Of a stretch of 64,000 bases of DNA, positions 34,665 through 43,830 are shown piece after piece. Made by a program: the position numbers and the translations under genes. The notes beneath the pieces are model-generated. The model did not search any database. It saw only the letters and a list, made by a program, of their open reading frames with translations, and was not told the origin of the DNA. Positions within the stretch are counted from its first letter, which is position 1; the number at the start of each line of letters is the position of its first letter. Origin of the DNA: Fimbriimonadaceae bacterium (GTDB lineage: Bacteria; Armatimonadota; Fimbriimonadia; Fimbriimonadales; Fimbriimonadaceae); the NCBI GenBank assembly GCA_019187105.1, contig JABAQM010000001.1, positions 1,240,001 through 1,304,000 on the forward strand. The letters are read 5' to 3'.

Positions 34665-37061
34665 ATGCCCAAGACGGTCTTCTACACCTTCGGCAATCAC
34701 ATGCACTGGGTGGACATGGAGTGGCTGTGGGGCTACGATGTGCTCCCCGGCTCCGCTCGAGACATGCTCCGCTTTTGTCGCGAAGCCGGCGTTCGCGGCA
34801 ACGTCAATTTCGATGGCGTGGGTTACGAAAAGCTGGCCAGCGAGTCACCACAGGCATTTGCAGAGCTCAAACAGGCTGTCGATGAGGGACACGTTGAGAT
34901 CGTTGGCGGCTCCTACGGACAACCATACGGCCTCTTTCATGGCGCGGAATCCAACATCCGCCAGCGCGTCTATGGGGTGCGTACCGTCGAACGCCTATTC
35001 GGTGTCCGACCGAATACGTTCTGGGAAGAGGAGTTCGATTGCTTTCCCCAGCTTCCCCAGATTCTCAAGCAATGCGGCTATGCGTACGCCTCCCTGTTTT
35101 TCCAGTGGACCTGGCACACCCCGGAAATCCCTCAAGAGGCGTCTCCCGTTATCTGGTGGGAAGGGATCGACGGCTCGCGACTGTTGACGGCCTCACGTCA
35201 TCGCCACAACCTCCATCAGTGGCCCGAAGAGTTCGACGGTCTGCTTGACGAGGTGGCCCAATCCCCTGGCGAAGGGCCGGCATTCATCCTCCAATGGCTC
35301 GAGCTGATGCCGTCTCCCGACTGGATGTGTCGGAGCGAGCTGCTGCTTCCCCGCATGAAGTCTCTGATGGAGGACGAACGATTCGTCATCCAGATTGGAA
35401 GCCTATCGAACTGCTTGGAAGAGCTGAAGACGGAGGCGGCCCCGGCAAGGCGCTACGGCGTGGGTGACATATGGCATGGGCTGACCCTTGGCAAGAACGG
35501 CGACCGCATGCGACGGCTGAGCAGTCGTGCGGAAAGCCACCTGCTGTCGGCGGAATCACTGGCAGCGACCATGGGGTTGTTTGGCCGTCCGTATGCGCAG
35601 TGGGACGTCTATCCGCTGTGGGAGCTGGAAGAAGCCTGGCGCGAGCTGCTCGTCGCCCAACACCACGACAACGACGAGTGTGAGGGCCTTTGCGGACACA
35701 TCGGTCGAACCCACTACGAGCGCTCGCTCAACCTCAGCCAAGGCGTCCTCGAACGCAATCTGCAGCTGCTCGCCGAACGGATCGACGCCCCAATCGGCTC
35801 GCTCGTACTATTCAACCCGGTTGCCTTCGAACGGTCGGACGTGTTCCCCCATCCCGGATCCGGCGGCCTGTATTCTGAATCCCAAATCCAGCCGATGGGC
35901 TTTACGGCGATCCATCCCGGCAACCTGCAGGAGAAAGCTTCCCGCTGGAAGGAGACCGCGACGGGAGTTTTTTGCGGTACCGGGACATACGACATTGCCT
36001 TCGACCGTGGCGCGGGCAAGGTCTCCTTGGATTGGAAGACGCAGGGCCCCCGGATCGGCGACCTGTTTGAGCTCACCGTGATGCGCGAGGGCAAACCGAT
36101 CACGTTAAGGCCCGACCGCGACTGGCTCGACCTCGACGCCCTCGACTGGGTGATCCGCTATCCGATACCGGGCGGCGGCCATCTCGAAGCCTGGCTGAAG
36201 CCGTTTTCCGGTTTTCCTGATTTCGATCTCACCATCAAGGGCTTTGGCATCGCCGGGATCGATCCCGGCCTCAACGGCGGTATCAGCGTTACCTTCAACA
36301 TCCCGTTCACCCGCCTGCGGGCGGATTCGCCGATGGCCTTCGAGGAAGTGCGCCCGGTGTCCGGGCGCCGCAAATACCCGACCGGCGACTGGATGACTTC
36401 GCCTCAGTGGTTCGAGGAGGTCACGGACACGATGCATGTTCATTCCTGTTTGCAGCTGTGGGACGGCGACCGATGCATAACGGTCGCCCACGACGGCTCG
36501 CCGATGTGGTTCGTCGAAAACGGGAGGGTACGGTGCCTGTTGACCACCTACGACCCCTGGGACGAGCAGCACCACCATCTCGACTTTCGCGTCGACTTTC
36601 GGCTCAGCGACCTCGTGGATTCCGACACCGGTGCGTGGAGGCTCGCGCAGACACTAAGGCGACCGACCTATGCGGCCGTCAAGCGCACCGAAGGCGGCGA
36701 CATCCCCGCGCATTTTTCGGCGCTGTCTACTTCGCCGGAGTCATCCGAATCGGTCGTTGTCCAGGCCCTCTACCGCGAGCGATCGTCACTTTTTGTCGAA
36801 GAACCGCTTCCCTTCTTCGTGCGCCTGGTGAACCTGAGCGAACAGCCGGCTCGCGGTGAGCCTCGCGTCGCGAAAGCTCCCAACCAACGGGTGGAGACCA
36901 ATCTTCTCGGCGAGCGGATCGGTGATCGCGGCAACATGTTTGGACCGTGGCAGATACGGACGTTCGCTTACGATCTGCCGTCTGGGCGGAAGCAGGTCCG
37001 CGACCTCGATGCCAAGCGCGAGGTGTGGGCGACCATCCACCGAAGCCCCGAGAAGCCATGA
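34665..37061 (+). CDS. GH38-like alpha-mannosidase family protein
   Basis: The product is 798 aa with no signal peptide, so cytoplasmic. N-terminal HMHWVDMEWLWGY is the metal-binding region equivalent to HxHxDxGW of GH38. WEEEFDCFPQLPQILKQCGY near residue 126 corresponds to the region with the nucleophile Asp, and AQHHDNDECEGLCGH near residue 328 is the GH38 HHD motif. The C-terminal half (about 370-790) is beta-rich, as in GH38. It probably removes alpha-mannosyl residues; substrate unknown. The stop overlaps the next start as ATGA. Confidence 0.8.
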   Translation: MPKTVFYTFGNHMHWVDMEWLWGYDVLPGSARDMLRFCREAGVRGNVNFDGVGYEKLASESPQAFAELKQAVDEGHVEIVGGSYGQPYGLFHGAESNIRQRVYGVRTVERLFGVRPNTFWEEEFDCFPQLPQILKQCGYAYASLFFQWTWHTPEIPQEASPVIWWEGIDGSRLLTASRHRHNLHQWPEEFDGLLDEVAQSPGEGPAFILQWLELMPSPDWMCRSELLLPRMKSLMEDERFVIQIGSLSNCLEELKTEAAPARRYGVGDIWHGLTLGKNGDRMRRLSSRAESHLLSAESLAATMGLFGRPYAQWDVYPLWELEEAWRELLVAQHHDNDECEGLCGHIGRTHYERSLNLSQGVLERNLQLLAERIDAPIGSLVLFNPVAFERSDVFPHPGSGGLYSESQIQPMGFTAIHPGNLQEKASRWKETATGVFCGTGTYDIAFDRGAGKVSLDWKTQGPRIGDLFELTVMREGKPITLRPDRDWLDLDALDWVIRYPIPGGGHLEAWLKPFSGFPDFDLTIKGFGIAGIDPGLNGGISVTFNIPFTRLRADSPMAFEEVRPVSGRRKYPTGDWMTSPQWFEEVTDTMHVHSCLQLWDGDRCITVAHDGSPMWFVENGRVRCLLTTYDPWDEQHHHLDFRVDFRLSDLVDSDTGAWRLAQTLRRPTYAAVKRTEGGDIPAHFSALSTSPESSESVVVQALYRERSSLFVEEPLPFFVRLVNLSEQPARGEPRVAKAPNQRVETNLLGERIGDRGNMFGPWQIRTFAYDLPSGRKQVRDLDAKREVWATIHRSPEKP

Positions 37062-37738
37062 AGGACACCTTCCGAATCTGGTTCCGGTTCCTAACGTTTC
37101 GGGGCTCTCGCGAGGACCTACTCAACCCGACACAAACCACGATCGCCCTCGGACTCGTCGGCGTCGTGCTTGCCGGGATTGGGCGCTGGTGGGATGATCC
37201 GAACGTCAGCATGTTGCAGCAAACCGGACTGGGGTCCGTAGCCTACGTTCTCTTCCTTGCCTTGTTGCTGCTGTCGCTAACGACGCCATTTTGGCCGCAG
37301 GCCCGATACCGCGTGGTCTTGGCGATGGTCTGTCTGACCTCGCTGCCGGCCCTGCTCTATGCCGTTCCGGTGGAGCGATTCCTGGCAGAAGACCATGCCA
37401 CCATCGCCAACGCGACCGCACTGGGAGTTGTTGCGGCCTACCGCGTCGCCCTGCTGGTTTGGTTCCTTGCTCGAGTCCCCATGTTGCGCTGGTACCAAAA
37501 TGCGCTGGTCGTGCTGTCGACCATCTCCTTCATCGGATCCGGCGTCTTCATCCTCGGCTATGCGCCGCACATACTCGCGACCATGGGTGGCATGCGGCAC
37601 ACAAATCCTCTTCGGGAACAAGCATCGAAACTCGGGGAGGATCTGGCATGCATCTCCGTGCTCGCCATTCCTGTTGTCGTGGTCGTCTACGGCATTGTCA
37701 TCGCGGCGTCGAGAAAGCCCAAACTTCCGGAAGGATAG
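37058..37738 (+). CDS. Multi-pass membrane protein of unknown function
   Basis: The product is 226 aa from the ATG at 37058, coupled to the mannosidase by a 4-base ATGA overlap; the longer in-frame start at 36947 lies inside the mannosidase gene. About six hydrophobic segments are visible (for example TIALGLVGVVLAGIG, VAYVLFLALLLLSL, ALVVLSTISFIGSGVFIL and ISVLAIPVVVVVYGIVIAA). No family is recognised. Position suggests possible transport or membrane support for the mannosidase, a weak inference. Confidence 0.75.
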   Translation: MKDTFRIWFRFLTFRGSREDLLNPTQTTIALGLVGVVLAGIGRWWDDPNVSMLQQTGLGSVAYVLFLALLLLSLTTPFWPQARYRVVLAMVCLTSLPALLYAVPVERFLAEDHATIANATALGVVAAYRVALLVWFLARVPMLRWYQNALVVLSTISFIGSGVFILGYAPHILATMGGMRHTNPLREQASKLGEDLACISVLAIPVVVVVYGIVIAASRKPKLPEG

Positions 37739-37749
37739 AATTTCGTACG

Positions 37750-38370
37750 ATGACCCAGCATCACGAGCCGGAATGGGGGAAGTCGCGCATGGAGGCGATC
37801 ACCGACGGTGTGTTCGCCATCGCGATCACCCTGCTCGTGTTCAACTTCAAAATCGATCCGTCCATCGAGACCGAGGCCGGCTTGAACAAGGCCCTCGCCG
37901 CCCTCCTGCCCGACATCTTCGCGTTCGTCCTCTCGTTCTTCGTGCTTGCAGGTGCGTGGATCGGGCACCACGCCACGATGCGATCGATCCGCGAAGTCAG
38001 CCGGGAACTGTTGTGGACGAATCTGTTCTATCTCATGTTCGTGGCGGTCATGCCCTTTGCCAGCCACATTTTCGGGAGGTTCATGGACCTCAAGCTCGCG
38101 AGCTACCTGTACAGTGGGAACATCCTCATGATCGGTTTGCTCCAGGTGCGATTTTGGAGCCAGGCGAGGTCGATGGCTTCGGTCCTCCAACCCGGACTGA
38201 CGGCGTACGCTCTAAACGTCACCACCTTGCGCGCTTGGGTGCTTCCAATCACCGCGGTGTTGTCGCTTGGGGTAACCCTCGCCGATCCACGCTATGGCGG
38301 CATGGTGTACGGCTTGATCCCGTTGTTCTTTGTTCTCGCGAACCGGCGGGCGAAGGCGCTGGCAGGCTAA
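37750..38370 (+). CDS. TMEM175-family (DUF1211) potassium channel-like protein
   Basis: The product is 206 aa. The first helix carries RMEAITDGVFAIAITLLVFN, the variant of the family motif RxxxFSDGVxA in which Phe-Ser is replaced by Ile-Thr. About six membrane helices follow, consistent with the single-repeat bacterial TMEM175 that tetramerises into a K+ channel. It starts 11 nt after the preceding membrane gene. A weak AGGATAG lies 14 nt upstream of the ATG. It is convergent with the following lipoprotein gene. Confidence 0.85.
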   Translation: MTQHHEPEWGKSRMEAITDGVFAIAITLLVFNFKIDPSIETEAGLNKALAALLPDIFAFVLSFFVLAGAWIGHHATMRSIREVSRELLWTNLFYLMFVAVMPFASHIFGRFMDLKLASYLYSGNILMIGLLQVRFWSQARSMASVLQPGLTAYALNVTTLRAWVLPITAVLSLGVTLADPRYGGMVYGLIPLFFVLANRRAKALAG

Positions 38371-38377
38371 AACAAGC

Positions 38378-39865
38378 CTAAGGCGGGGTCACCTTCCAGG
38401 CCACGTAATCCACCTTCGCCTTGAAGCCGGGCTGCGACTGGGGGCTGTTGGGTTTGACGCGCAGGCGGGCCTTCACGCGGCCGTCGTATCGCACGTAGAA
38501 GTGCCCGAGCGGGAAGCTAAGGGAGACGAGCTGGTCTTGGTCCTTCTTGGCGGCGCGGGTGTCGACTTGGACCCAGTTGTTCAGGTCCCAATCCCAGAGG
38601 TCGATGCTCTGCTGAAGTCCGACCTTGTTGACTTGAAGCTCGATCTCGAAGTCGAGCTTGCCGTAGGTTCGGGCTTGGGTAGCGGAGAATTCGACGGTGA
38701 TCGGGGCGGAGCTGAAGGTGGGGGTGACGCCGCTGGTGAACTCTTCGCGGTCGTCGTCGGGCTTGAACGTGCCCCGCCGGTCGCCGGCGGTGATGCTGCC
38801 GAAGATGGGCTTGACATAGTTCGGGCGGGCCGAATACGGCGACAGGGCGGTGCGGGGGATGCGACACATCCAGCCCTCGTTGGTGAAGGTGGGGCTTCCT
38901 CCGCCGTTGCCGCAGATGGTCGTGCCATCGGCAGAAACGTCGGTGGCTTCGTTGAGGAAGAAGTTCCCCGTGCTCACGCCAAGCGAAGTGAGAACGTCCT
39001 TGATTCGCCGGGTTCCGGTTTCTGCGGTCCAGATCACGGCTGCCGTCCCTCCGCCCAACTCACGACAGGTTCCGACGAGAACCTCGCCGTCTGCACTAAC
39101 CGCCAAAGCATTGTTCCCGGTACTCCCCTGGTAAAGGCCGGGGAGTTCGACAATGCCGAGTTCCTCGTGCCAGATTTGGAACTGCGAATTGTTGGAGAAG
39201 GTCGCAATGGCACCATCTGCGGAGACGTCAGAAAACTGCTCGAAACTGCCGCCGAGTTCATTAACAATGACTAACGGTAAGTCTTCGCACCAAAGGGCTC
39301 CATCGTTATTAAAGCCCCCATCGGCACTGTGCCGACCTGCTACGTAACTTGCATCACAATTAGTTGCCACAGGTTTATTGCTTAAAGGTGTTACCTTGCC
39401 TTCAAACATAAACCGATATCGGCCACCAACAGCATAAAGTGCGACTGTACTAGCATCCGGTGTTAGGTGGACGACATCCATGATCTGGCCAAGCTCACCT
39501 CCGGGAAACTTACTAGTGCCGCTGCCTTCTCGCCAAATCATTCCCTCGTGACCACTTTCACCAACAATGGTCCGACCATCGAAAGATATACCCCTTCCAC
39601 TCCCACCCTGGTCTTCAAAGTAAATATAGCCAAGCGACTCAATTCCAGTAACAGAGCTAAATCTTATTGGCACAAAAGGCCCACCCAAGCGAGAATAACC
39701 GGTTAGAAACTGGCCCCCATCCGAAACACGAATTGCGTACGACGTGCGATTGGGTTCATCGAGAAATCCAATTCGATGGAACCACGTGTCCTCTAGAGGA
39801 GAAAGAGAATGGCTGCAGGCAAGTAAAGAGGTCAGTACGGTAAACAATTCAAGCGCTTTTAACAT
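38378..39865 (-). CDS. Probable lipoprotein with HAF-type extracellular repeats
   Basis: The product is 495 aa from the ATG at 39865 (AGGTGA 8-9 nt upstream); a GTG at 39877 would add four residues. The N-terminus looks like a lipoprotein signal (TVLTSLLACSHS, lipobox LLAC). The middle has repeated segments of the HAF type, e.g. GRGISFDGRTIVGESGHEGM and ALAVSADGEVLVGTCRELGG with ATDVSADGTTICGN, expected to form a beta-propeller. The C-terminal 150 residues (PIFGSITAGDRRGTF onward) form a separate beta-rich domain. The N-terminal half is noticeably AT-richer than neighbouring genes. Function unknown, cell-surface. Confidence 0.75.
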   Translation of the reverse strand: MLKALELFTVLTSLLACSHSLSPLEDTWFHRIGFLDEPNRTSYAIRVSDGGQFLTGYSRLGGPFVPIRFSSVTGIESLGYIYFEDQGGSGRGISFDGRTIVGESGHEGMIWREGSGTSKFPGGELGQIMDVVHLTPDASTVALYAVGGRYRFMFEGKVTPLSNKPVATNCDASYVAGRHSADGGFNNDGALWCEDLPLVIVNELGGSFEQFSDVSADGAIATFSNNSQFQIWHEELGIVELPGLYQGSTGNNALAVSADGEVLVGTCRELGGGTAAVIWTAETGTRRIKDVLTSLGVSTGNFFLNEATDVSADGTTICGNGGGSPTFTNEGWMCRIPRTALSPYSARPNYVKPIFGSITAGDRRGTFKPDDDREEFTSGVTPTFSSAPITVEFSATQARTYGKLDFEIELQVNKVGLQQSIDLWDWDLNNWVQVDTRAAKKDQDQLVSLSFPLGHFYVRYDGRVKARLRVKPNSPQSQPGFKAKVDYVAWKVTPP

Positions 39866-39877
39866 GACATGTTTCAC

Positions 39878-40371
39878 CTAAGGATTAACTTGATTATCGG
39901 AGTTAGCATCGATGCTAACAATTGAAAGGGGTGTTATGAGGTAAAAGTCAGGCGACGGCTCGTCAGTGATAAAAGTACTGTTTGTCAATGATAGTCCACC
40001 ATTACTACCTCCATCAAAATGGATAGCTGCTTCTGCGCCATCGTTGCTCTCAAAAGTGCAGCCATGAAAGTTAAGTTGAATTCGTGGACTTACTTGGAAC
40101 TCGAGACCACAAAGTTTCCGCCTGTAGTGCGACTCTGGCTCAAGGTACATCCGTAGAAGCGTTGGCCCGTTGCCCGTCGGTACGGATCTCCGCCATGAGC
40201 ATCTTCACAGGCAATGGTTACCGCATTGTTATTCGTCGTATCCGTGGGATTGGCGAACGTACAATCGGTATAGGTACAGTCGTAGGGATAGTACATCGGA
40301 TACCCAGCTATCGTCTGTGACAACATTTCGCGATGGGTGGTCGAGGGGCTGCCTTCTGGTCGGTTTGGCAT
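39878..40371 (-). pseudogene. Frameshifted right-handed beta-helix-like gene remnant
   Basis: Two overlapping minus-strand frames look like halves of one protein. The upstream frame starts at an ATG at 40371 with a strong AGGGAGAGG ribosome site (MPNRPEGSPSTTHREM) and ends near 40090 after FYGCTLSQSRTTGG. The other frame runs 40150-39878 and continues with QLNFHGCTFESNDGAEAAIHF and LSLTNSTF. The shared F-x-GCT-x rung pattern is typical of right-handed beta-helix proteins. A single indel near 40085-40110 would join them into about 160 residues, much shorter than a normal beta-helix protein. The DNA is AT-rich, consistent with recent acquisition or decay. A sequencing or assembly error is the alternative. 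Confidence 0.5.
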
Positions 40372-40857
40372 ATCCTCTCCCTTCACCTTCCGAGTTCTGG
40401 GTTCGCAAAGCTCACCCAAAGTGCCAAACGCGCTCCTTCATCTTACAACAGCCCCTTCGGCATTCCAAGAGGCCCGGCTAGCCTCGTAGTGATGGAAGCA
40501 ACCCCCAGGTGCCGCAGCCGTATCGGCCTCTGCTCCCTCCGTCGAGTGGATGACTCATGCCACGGAATGGTTGCCTTACTCCGTGGAGTGCATGACCCAT
40601 TCCACGGAATGGATGCCTTACTCCGTGGAGTGGATGACTCATTCCACGGAATGGATGCCTTACTCCGTGGAGTGGATGACTCATTCCACGGAATGGATGC
40701 CCTACTCCGTGGAGTGGATGACTCATTCCAGGGCGTGGCCGCTCCGCCCCCTGGCGTAGCTCACTGCCTTCGTTCGACGACAGTACCCACGCAGAACCGC
40801 AACGTGGCATGGCGTCGCGGACCGGACCCTTGATTCTCCTTACGCTTTCGCTACCGG
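40372..40857. other. Intergenic region with minisatellite
   Basis: No convincing gene is seen in this 486-nt stretch between the beta-helix remnant and pdhB. It holds a 21-bp tandem repeat array (listed separately) flanked by unremarkable sequence. Frames are open on both strands only because the repeat unit is a multiple of three. No terminator with a T-run is visible after the pdhB stop at 40858. Confidence 0.6.
40529..40738. repeat. 21-bp tandem repeat (minisatellite) of alternating palindromic half-units
   Basis: Ten tandem 21-bp units alternate between two related forms, giving a 42-bp higher-order period; the first unit (40529-40549) is degenerate and the last (40718-40738) decays. One form contains the near-palindrome CATTCCACGGAATG, the other ACTCCGTGGAGT, and CCACGGA of one can pair with TCCGTGG of the next. 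One plus-strand frame reads alternating heptapeptides MTHSTEW and MPYSVEW. Without a ribosome site, I treat it as non-coding. Confidence 0.9.
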
Positions 40858-41889
40858 TCAGCCGATCTTTTGAACGGCGGCGATGACGTCGCTCTCGTTC
40901 GGGATGCACTGTAGTTCGAGCACCCGCGAATACGGCATCGGCACGTTCAAGCCGCCAACACGGCCGACCGGTGCGTCGAGGTCGTCGAAGCAGTCTTCGC
41001 CGATGCGAGCGGCGATCTCCGCCCCGAACGATCCGCTGCGCCAGTCTTCGTAGACCACGATGGCGCGGTGGGTCTTGCGAACGGACTTGTAAATCGTCTC
41101 GGTGTCCAGCGGCAGCAGCGACCGAACATCGATAACCTCGGCGTCGATTCCATCCTCGACCAGCTTTTCGGCGGCGGCTAGGGAGACATTGACCATCCTG
41201 CTGTAGGCGATCAGCGTGAGATCCTTGCCCTCTCGAGCGATGCGGGCCTTTCCGATCGGAACCGTAAAGTCGATCTCCTCGGAGACTTCTCCCTTGGTGC
41301 CGTACAGGCCGGGGTTCTCGGTGAAGACCACTGGGTTGTCGTCCCGAATCGCCGATTTCAGCATGCCGTAGGCATCCTCGGGCGTTACCGGAGCGACGAC
41401 TTTTAGCCCGGGACAGTGGGCGTACCAGCCTTCCATCGAGTGGCTGTGCTGGGCGCTGAGCTGGTTTGCGGCGCCGCCGGGCCCGCGAACGACGAGCGGA
41501 CACTTGGCCTTGCCACCGGTCATGTAGTGAATCTTCGCCGCGTGGTTGATGATCTGGTCGAGGGCAAGGATCGAGAAGGACATCGTCATCATCTCGACGA
41601 TCGGTCGCAAGCCGGCCATCGCCGCACCAATCGCAATGCCGGTGAATCCGGGTTCGGTGATCGGGGTGTCGACGACGCGCCGCCCGATGCCGTCCTTGAG
41701 TTCAGGATGCGGGGGCGCCTTGAGCCAGTCGCCGGGATCGGCGCAGTACTTCTCGAACAGGCCATCGGTAACGCGGAAGGTGCCTTTGTATTTTCCAATG
41801 TCCTCGCCCATCAGAAAGACTTCCGGGTCGCGGTCCATTTCCTCGACGATCGCCCGTTTGATCGCCTCGCGGTAGGTCATGGTGGCCAT
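40858..41889 (-). CDS. pdhB: Pyruvate dehydrogenase E1 component, beta subunit
   Basis: The product is 343 aa. With E1 alpha it forms the thiamine-diphosphate-dependent decarboxylase of the pyruvate (or branched-chain 2-oxoacid) dehydrogenase complex. Family motifs are MTYREAIKRAIVEEM, FLMGEDIG, DTPITEPGFTGIAIGAAMAG, RGPGGA, AQHSHSMEGWYAHCPGLKVV and DVRSLLPLDTETI. An insertion near residues 50-68 (DPGDWLKAPPHPELKDGI) lengthens the loop before the active site. It overlaps the pdhA stop by one base (TAATG). No E2 or E3 gene is next to it. Confidence 0.93.
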   Translation of the reverse strand: MATMTYREAIKRAIVEEMDRDPEVFLMGEDIGKYKGTFRVTDGLFEKYCADPGDWLKAPPHPELKDGIGRRVVDTPITEPGFTGIAIGAAMAGLRPIVEMMTMSFSILALDQIINHAAKIHYMTGGKAKCPLVVRGPGGAANQLSAQHSHSMEGWYAHCPGLKVVAPVTPEDAYGMLKSAIRDDNPVVFTENPGLYGTKGEVSEEIDFTVPIGKARIAREGKDLTLIAYSRMVNVSLAAAEKLVEDGIDAEVIDVRSLLPLDTETIYKSVRKTHRAIVVYEDWRSGSFGAEIAARIGEDCFDDLDAPVGRVGGLNVPMPYSRVLELQCIPNESDVIAAVQKIG

Positions 41890-42905
41890 TAGTGCCCGAC
41901 CTCCGGGGTCATGTCCGTGTAGACATGGTCATAAACTTCGCTCGGATCCGGATGCGGCACCTCGTCGGCGGCGGCATAAATCCGATCGACTTCCTCCTGA
42001 ATCTCGGCATCGATCGCTTCCATTTTTTCGTCGGTCATCCAGTTGTTGGCGCGGATGGCGTCCTCCAGGAGCTTGAGCGGATCGGTCGACTTGTATTCTT
42101 CGACTTCGGCCATCGTGCGATACAGCGTCTGGTCATTGTCGGCCGCGCCATGGCCGGCGAAGCGGTAGTTCATGACTTCGACGAGGTACGGCTTCTGCTC
42201 CTTGCGGACCCAGTCGATGATCCGTTGGGCGTCTTTCTTGACCTGGAACACATCCATGCCGTCGAGCCGCTCGCATTTCATGTTGAAGGGCAGCCCTCGT
42301 TTCCACATCTCGGGATCGGCTGCGTGGCGCTCGACCGCGGTACCCATCGCGTATTCGTTGTTCTCGATGATGAAGATGACCGGCAATTCCCACAGCCCGG
42401 CCATGTTCAGGGCTTCGAAGAAGACACCGGCATTGGCGGCGCCGTCGCCCAGGAAGCAGAGCGTGATTCGATCCTCTTTTCGGTACTTGCTGGCAAAGGC
42501 GAGTCCGGCTCCGATCGGGTTGTGGCCGCCGACGATTCCCCAGCCGCCCCAAAAGCGACGCTCGGGATCGTAGAGGTGCATGGATCCACCCTTGCCGAGG
42601 CTGACGCCTCCCTTGCGGCCCATGATCTCGGCCATGCAGGCGACGGGATCGGAACCGAGGAGCAGGGGAAGCGCGTGTATGCGGTAGGCGGCGATGACGT
42701 CGTCATAGCCGATGCGAATGCTGTTCAGCCATCCGATGGCGGTGGCCTCCATTCCGATGTAGACATGGAGATAGCCCCCAGCCTTGCCTTGTCGATAGGC
42801 GAGGTTGCACTTTTCTTCGAAGTGCCGGATCTGGAGCATTTGCCGGTAGTACTGCTCGACTTCGGCGGGCGCGGCGACAGGAGGAACCTTAGTTTGTTTG
42901 GACAC
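41889..42905 (-). CDS. pdhA: Pyruvate dehydrogenase E1 component, alpha subunit
   Basis: The product is 338 aa from a GTG at 42905 with GGAG 8 nt upstream. The thiamine-diphosphate motif GDGAANAGVFFEALNMAG through ENNEYAMGT is intact, and IRHFEEKCNLAYRQGKAGGY, GRKGGVSLGKGGSMHLYD, GGHNPIGAGLAFA and RFAGHGAADN are typical of the alpha subunit of E1. The substrate could be pyruvate, acetoin or a branched-chain oxoacid; pyruvate is favoured by the E1-alpha motif style. It is the first gene of a two-gene operon with pdhB. Confidence 0.93.
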   Translation of the reverse strand: MSKQTKVPPVAAPAEVEQYYRQMLQIRHFEEKCNLAYRQGKAGGYLHVYIGMEATAIGWLNSIRIGYDDVIAAYRIHALPLLLGSDPVACMAEIMGRKGGVSLGKGGSMHLYDPERRFWGGWGIVGGHNPIGAGLAFASKYRKEDRITLCFLGDGAANAGVFFEALNMAGLWELPVIFIIENNEYAMGTAVERHAADPEMWKRGLPFNMKCERLDGMDVFQVKKDAQRIIDWVRKEQKPYLVEVMNYRFAGHGAADNDQTLYRTMAEVEEYKSTDPLKLLEDAIRANNWMTDEKMEAIDAEIQEEVDRIYAAADEVPHPDPSEVYDHVYTDMTPEVGH

Positions 42906-42994
42906 GGTGAAGCTCCGTTTCGAATTGAACTCGAATAGACGGTTGCTGCGCCGTTGAAGCCCCCAGCCCTACGATTTTTAATATACCCTTGCGG

Positions 42995-43777
42995 TTACGT
43001 AGATTCGACGCGTACAGTTGTCGGTTCCGTTCTCGCCACGATCGCCTGCACCGCATGATAATCCGCGATTGTGTCGACATCCAGGCAAGTTGCGGGGTGA
43101 ACGTCGGGGATTAGGATTGCCTGGGCTCCCAGGAGCCTGCCCGCAACGGCCTCGACGTCGGTGGAAGCCAATCTGCCGAACAGAAACTTGAGAATCGCCG
43201 CGGGTCCGATCCTTGAAATGACTTGAAGCTGGCTCTTCCGGGCGCCGATGAGGGGCCGCACGCGGTCCACCGCGTTTCTCAGAGCCGACGGCGTCGCCGC
43301 GTACATTCCGCTCACCACCATCCTGCCTTCTCGCAGCCGCACCGCCTGCACGGGGGCCTCCGGATAGAGCCTCGTGAAATCCGGCAGCGGGGACGCGCCG
43401 GCGGCAAACCAATCTCCGGCGGGGTCGCGATCCCGGATCCGGTCGGTAAAGTGAGTCAGGGATTCTGCCGAAAAGAGCGGAGTGTCGGCCGGCATCATCA
43501 AGACCGCTTCCGCATCGATTCGGCTGATACCGAGGAGGATGTTGTCCAGCGCGGACTCGGCCTGCATCGCCCACTCGCCGTGGACGACGTGCTCCCGTAA
43601 GGCTGCCGGACCGACCGTAACACTCTCACCAAGGCCGGCATCACGAACTGCCGCCAGCGTTCGCTCCAAGCTCGTGACGCCGTTGAATCGGGCGAGGGCC
43701 TTGGAATCGGATCCGAGGGCGGCAGCAAGTTCAGGTTCGACGGTTCCCCCCGCTGCGATGACCGCACCCCACTTCAC
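42995..43777 (-). CDS. MobA-like nucleotidyltransferase family protein
   Basis: The product is 260 aa from a GTG at 43777. The N-terminus [20 protein letters not shown], followed by SKALARFNG, is a variant of the NTP-transferase signature (LAAGxGxR...K). [20 protein letters not shown] has the Asp expected for metal binding. The C-terminal 80 residues include [19 protein letters not shown], the LDVDTPEDY-like end of MobA-type enzymes. Which sugar or cofactor is activated is unknown. It diverges from nuoB across 53 nt. Confidence 0.75.
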   Translation of the reverse strand: MKWGAVIAAGGTVEPELAAALGSDSKALARFNGVTSLERTLAAVRDAGLGESVTVGPAALREHVVHGEWAMQAESALDNILLGISRIDAEAVLMMPADTPLFSAESLTHFTDRIRDRDPAGDWFAAGASPLPDFTRLYPEAPVQAVRLREGRMVVSGMYAATPSALRNAVDRVRPLIGARKSQLQVISRIGPAAILKFLFGRLASTDVEAVAGRLLGAQAILIPDVHPATCLDVDTIADYHAVQAIVARTEPTTVRVEST

Positions 43778-43812
43778 GAAATCCCGTATACCAGCCGCAG
43801 CGGCAACGTAAG

Positions 43813-43818
43813 TACAAT
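43813..43818 (+). promoter_or_regulatory. -10-like element of nuoB
   Basis: TACAAT lies 12 nt before the nuoB ATG and is followed by GGAG, 7-8 nt from the start codon. The predicted leader is only about 6 nt, so the ribosome site would barely be in the transcript. No good -35 is seen. Confidence 0.35.
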
Positions 43819-43830
43819 TGGAGAAACCCG

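Noticed and set aside
40529-40738. CRISPR array
   Set aside because: The units are contiguous with no unique spacers and there are no cas genes.
40550-40759. Possible heptapeptide-repeat protein encoded by the minisatellite
   Set aside because: No ribosome site or promoter is seen, and all frames are open because the unit is 21 bp, so openness is not evidence for coding.
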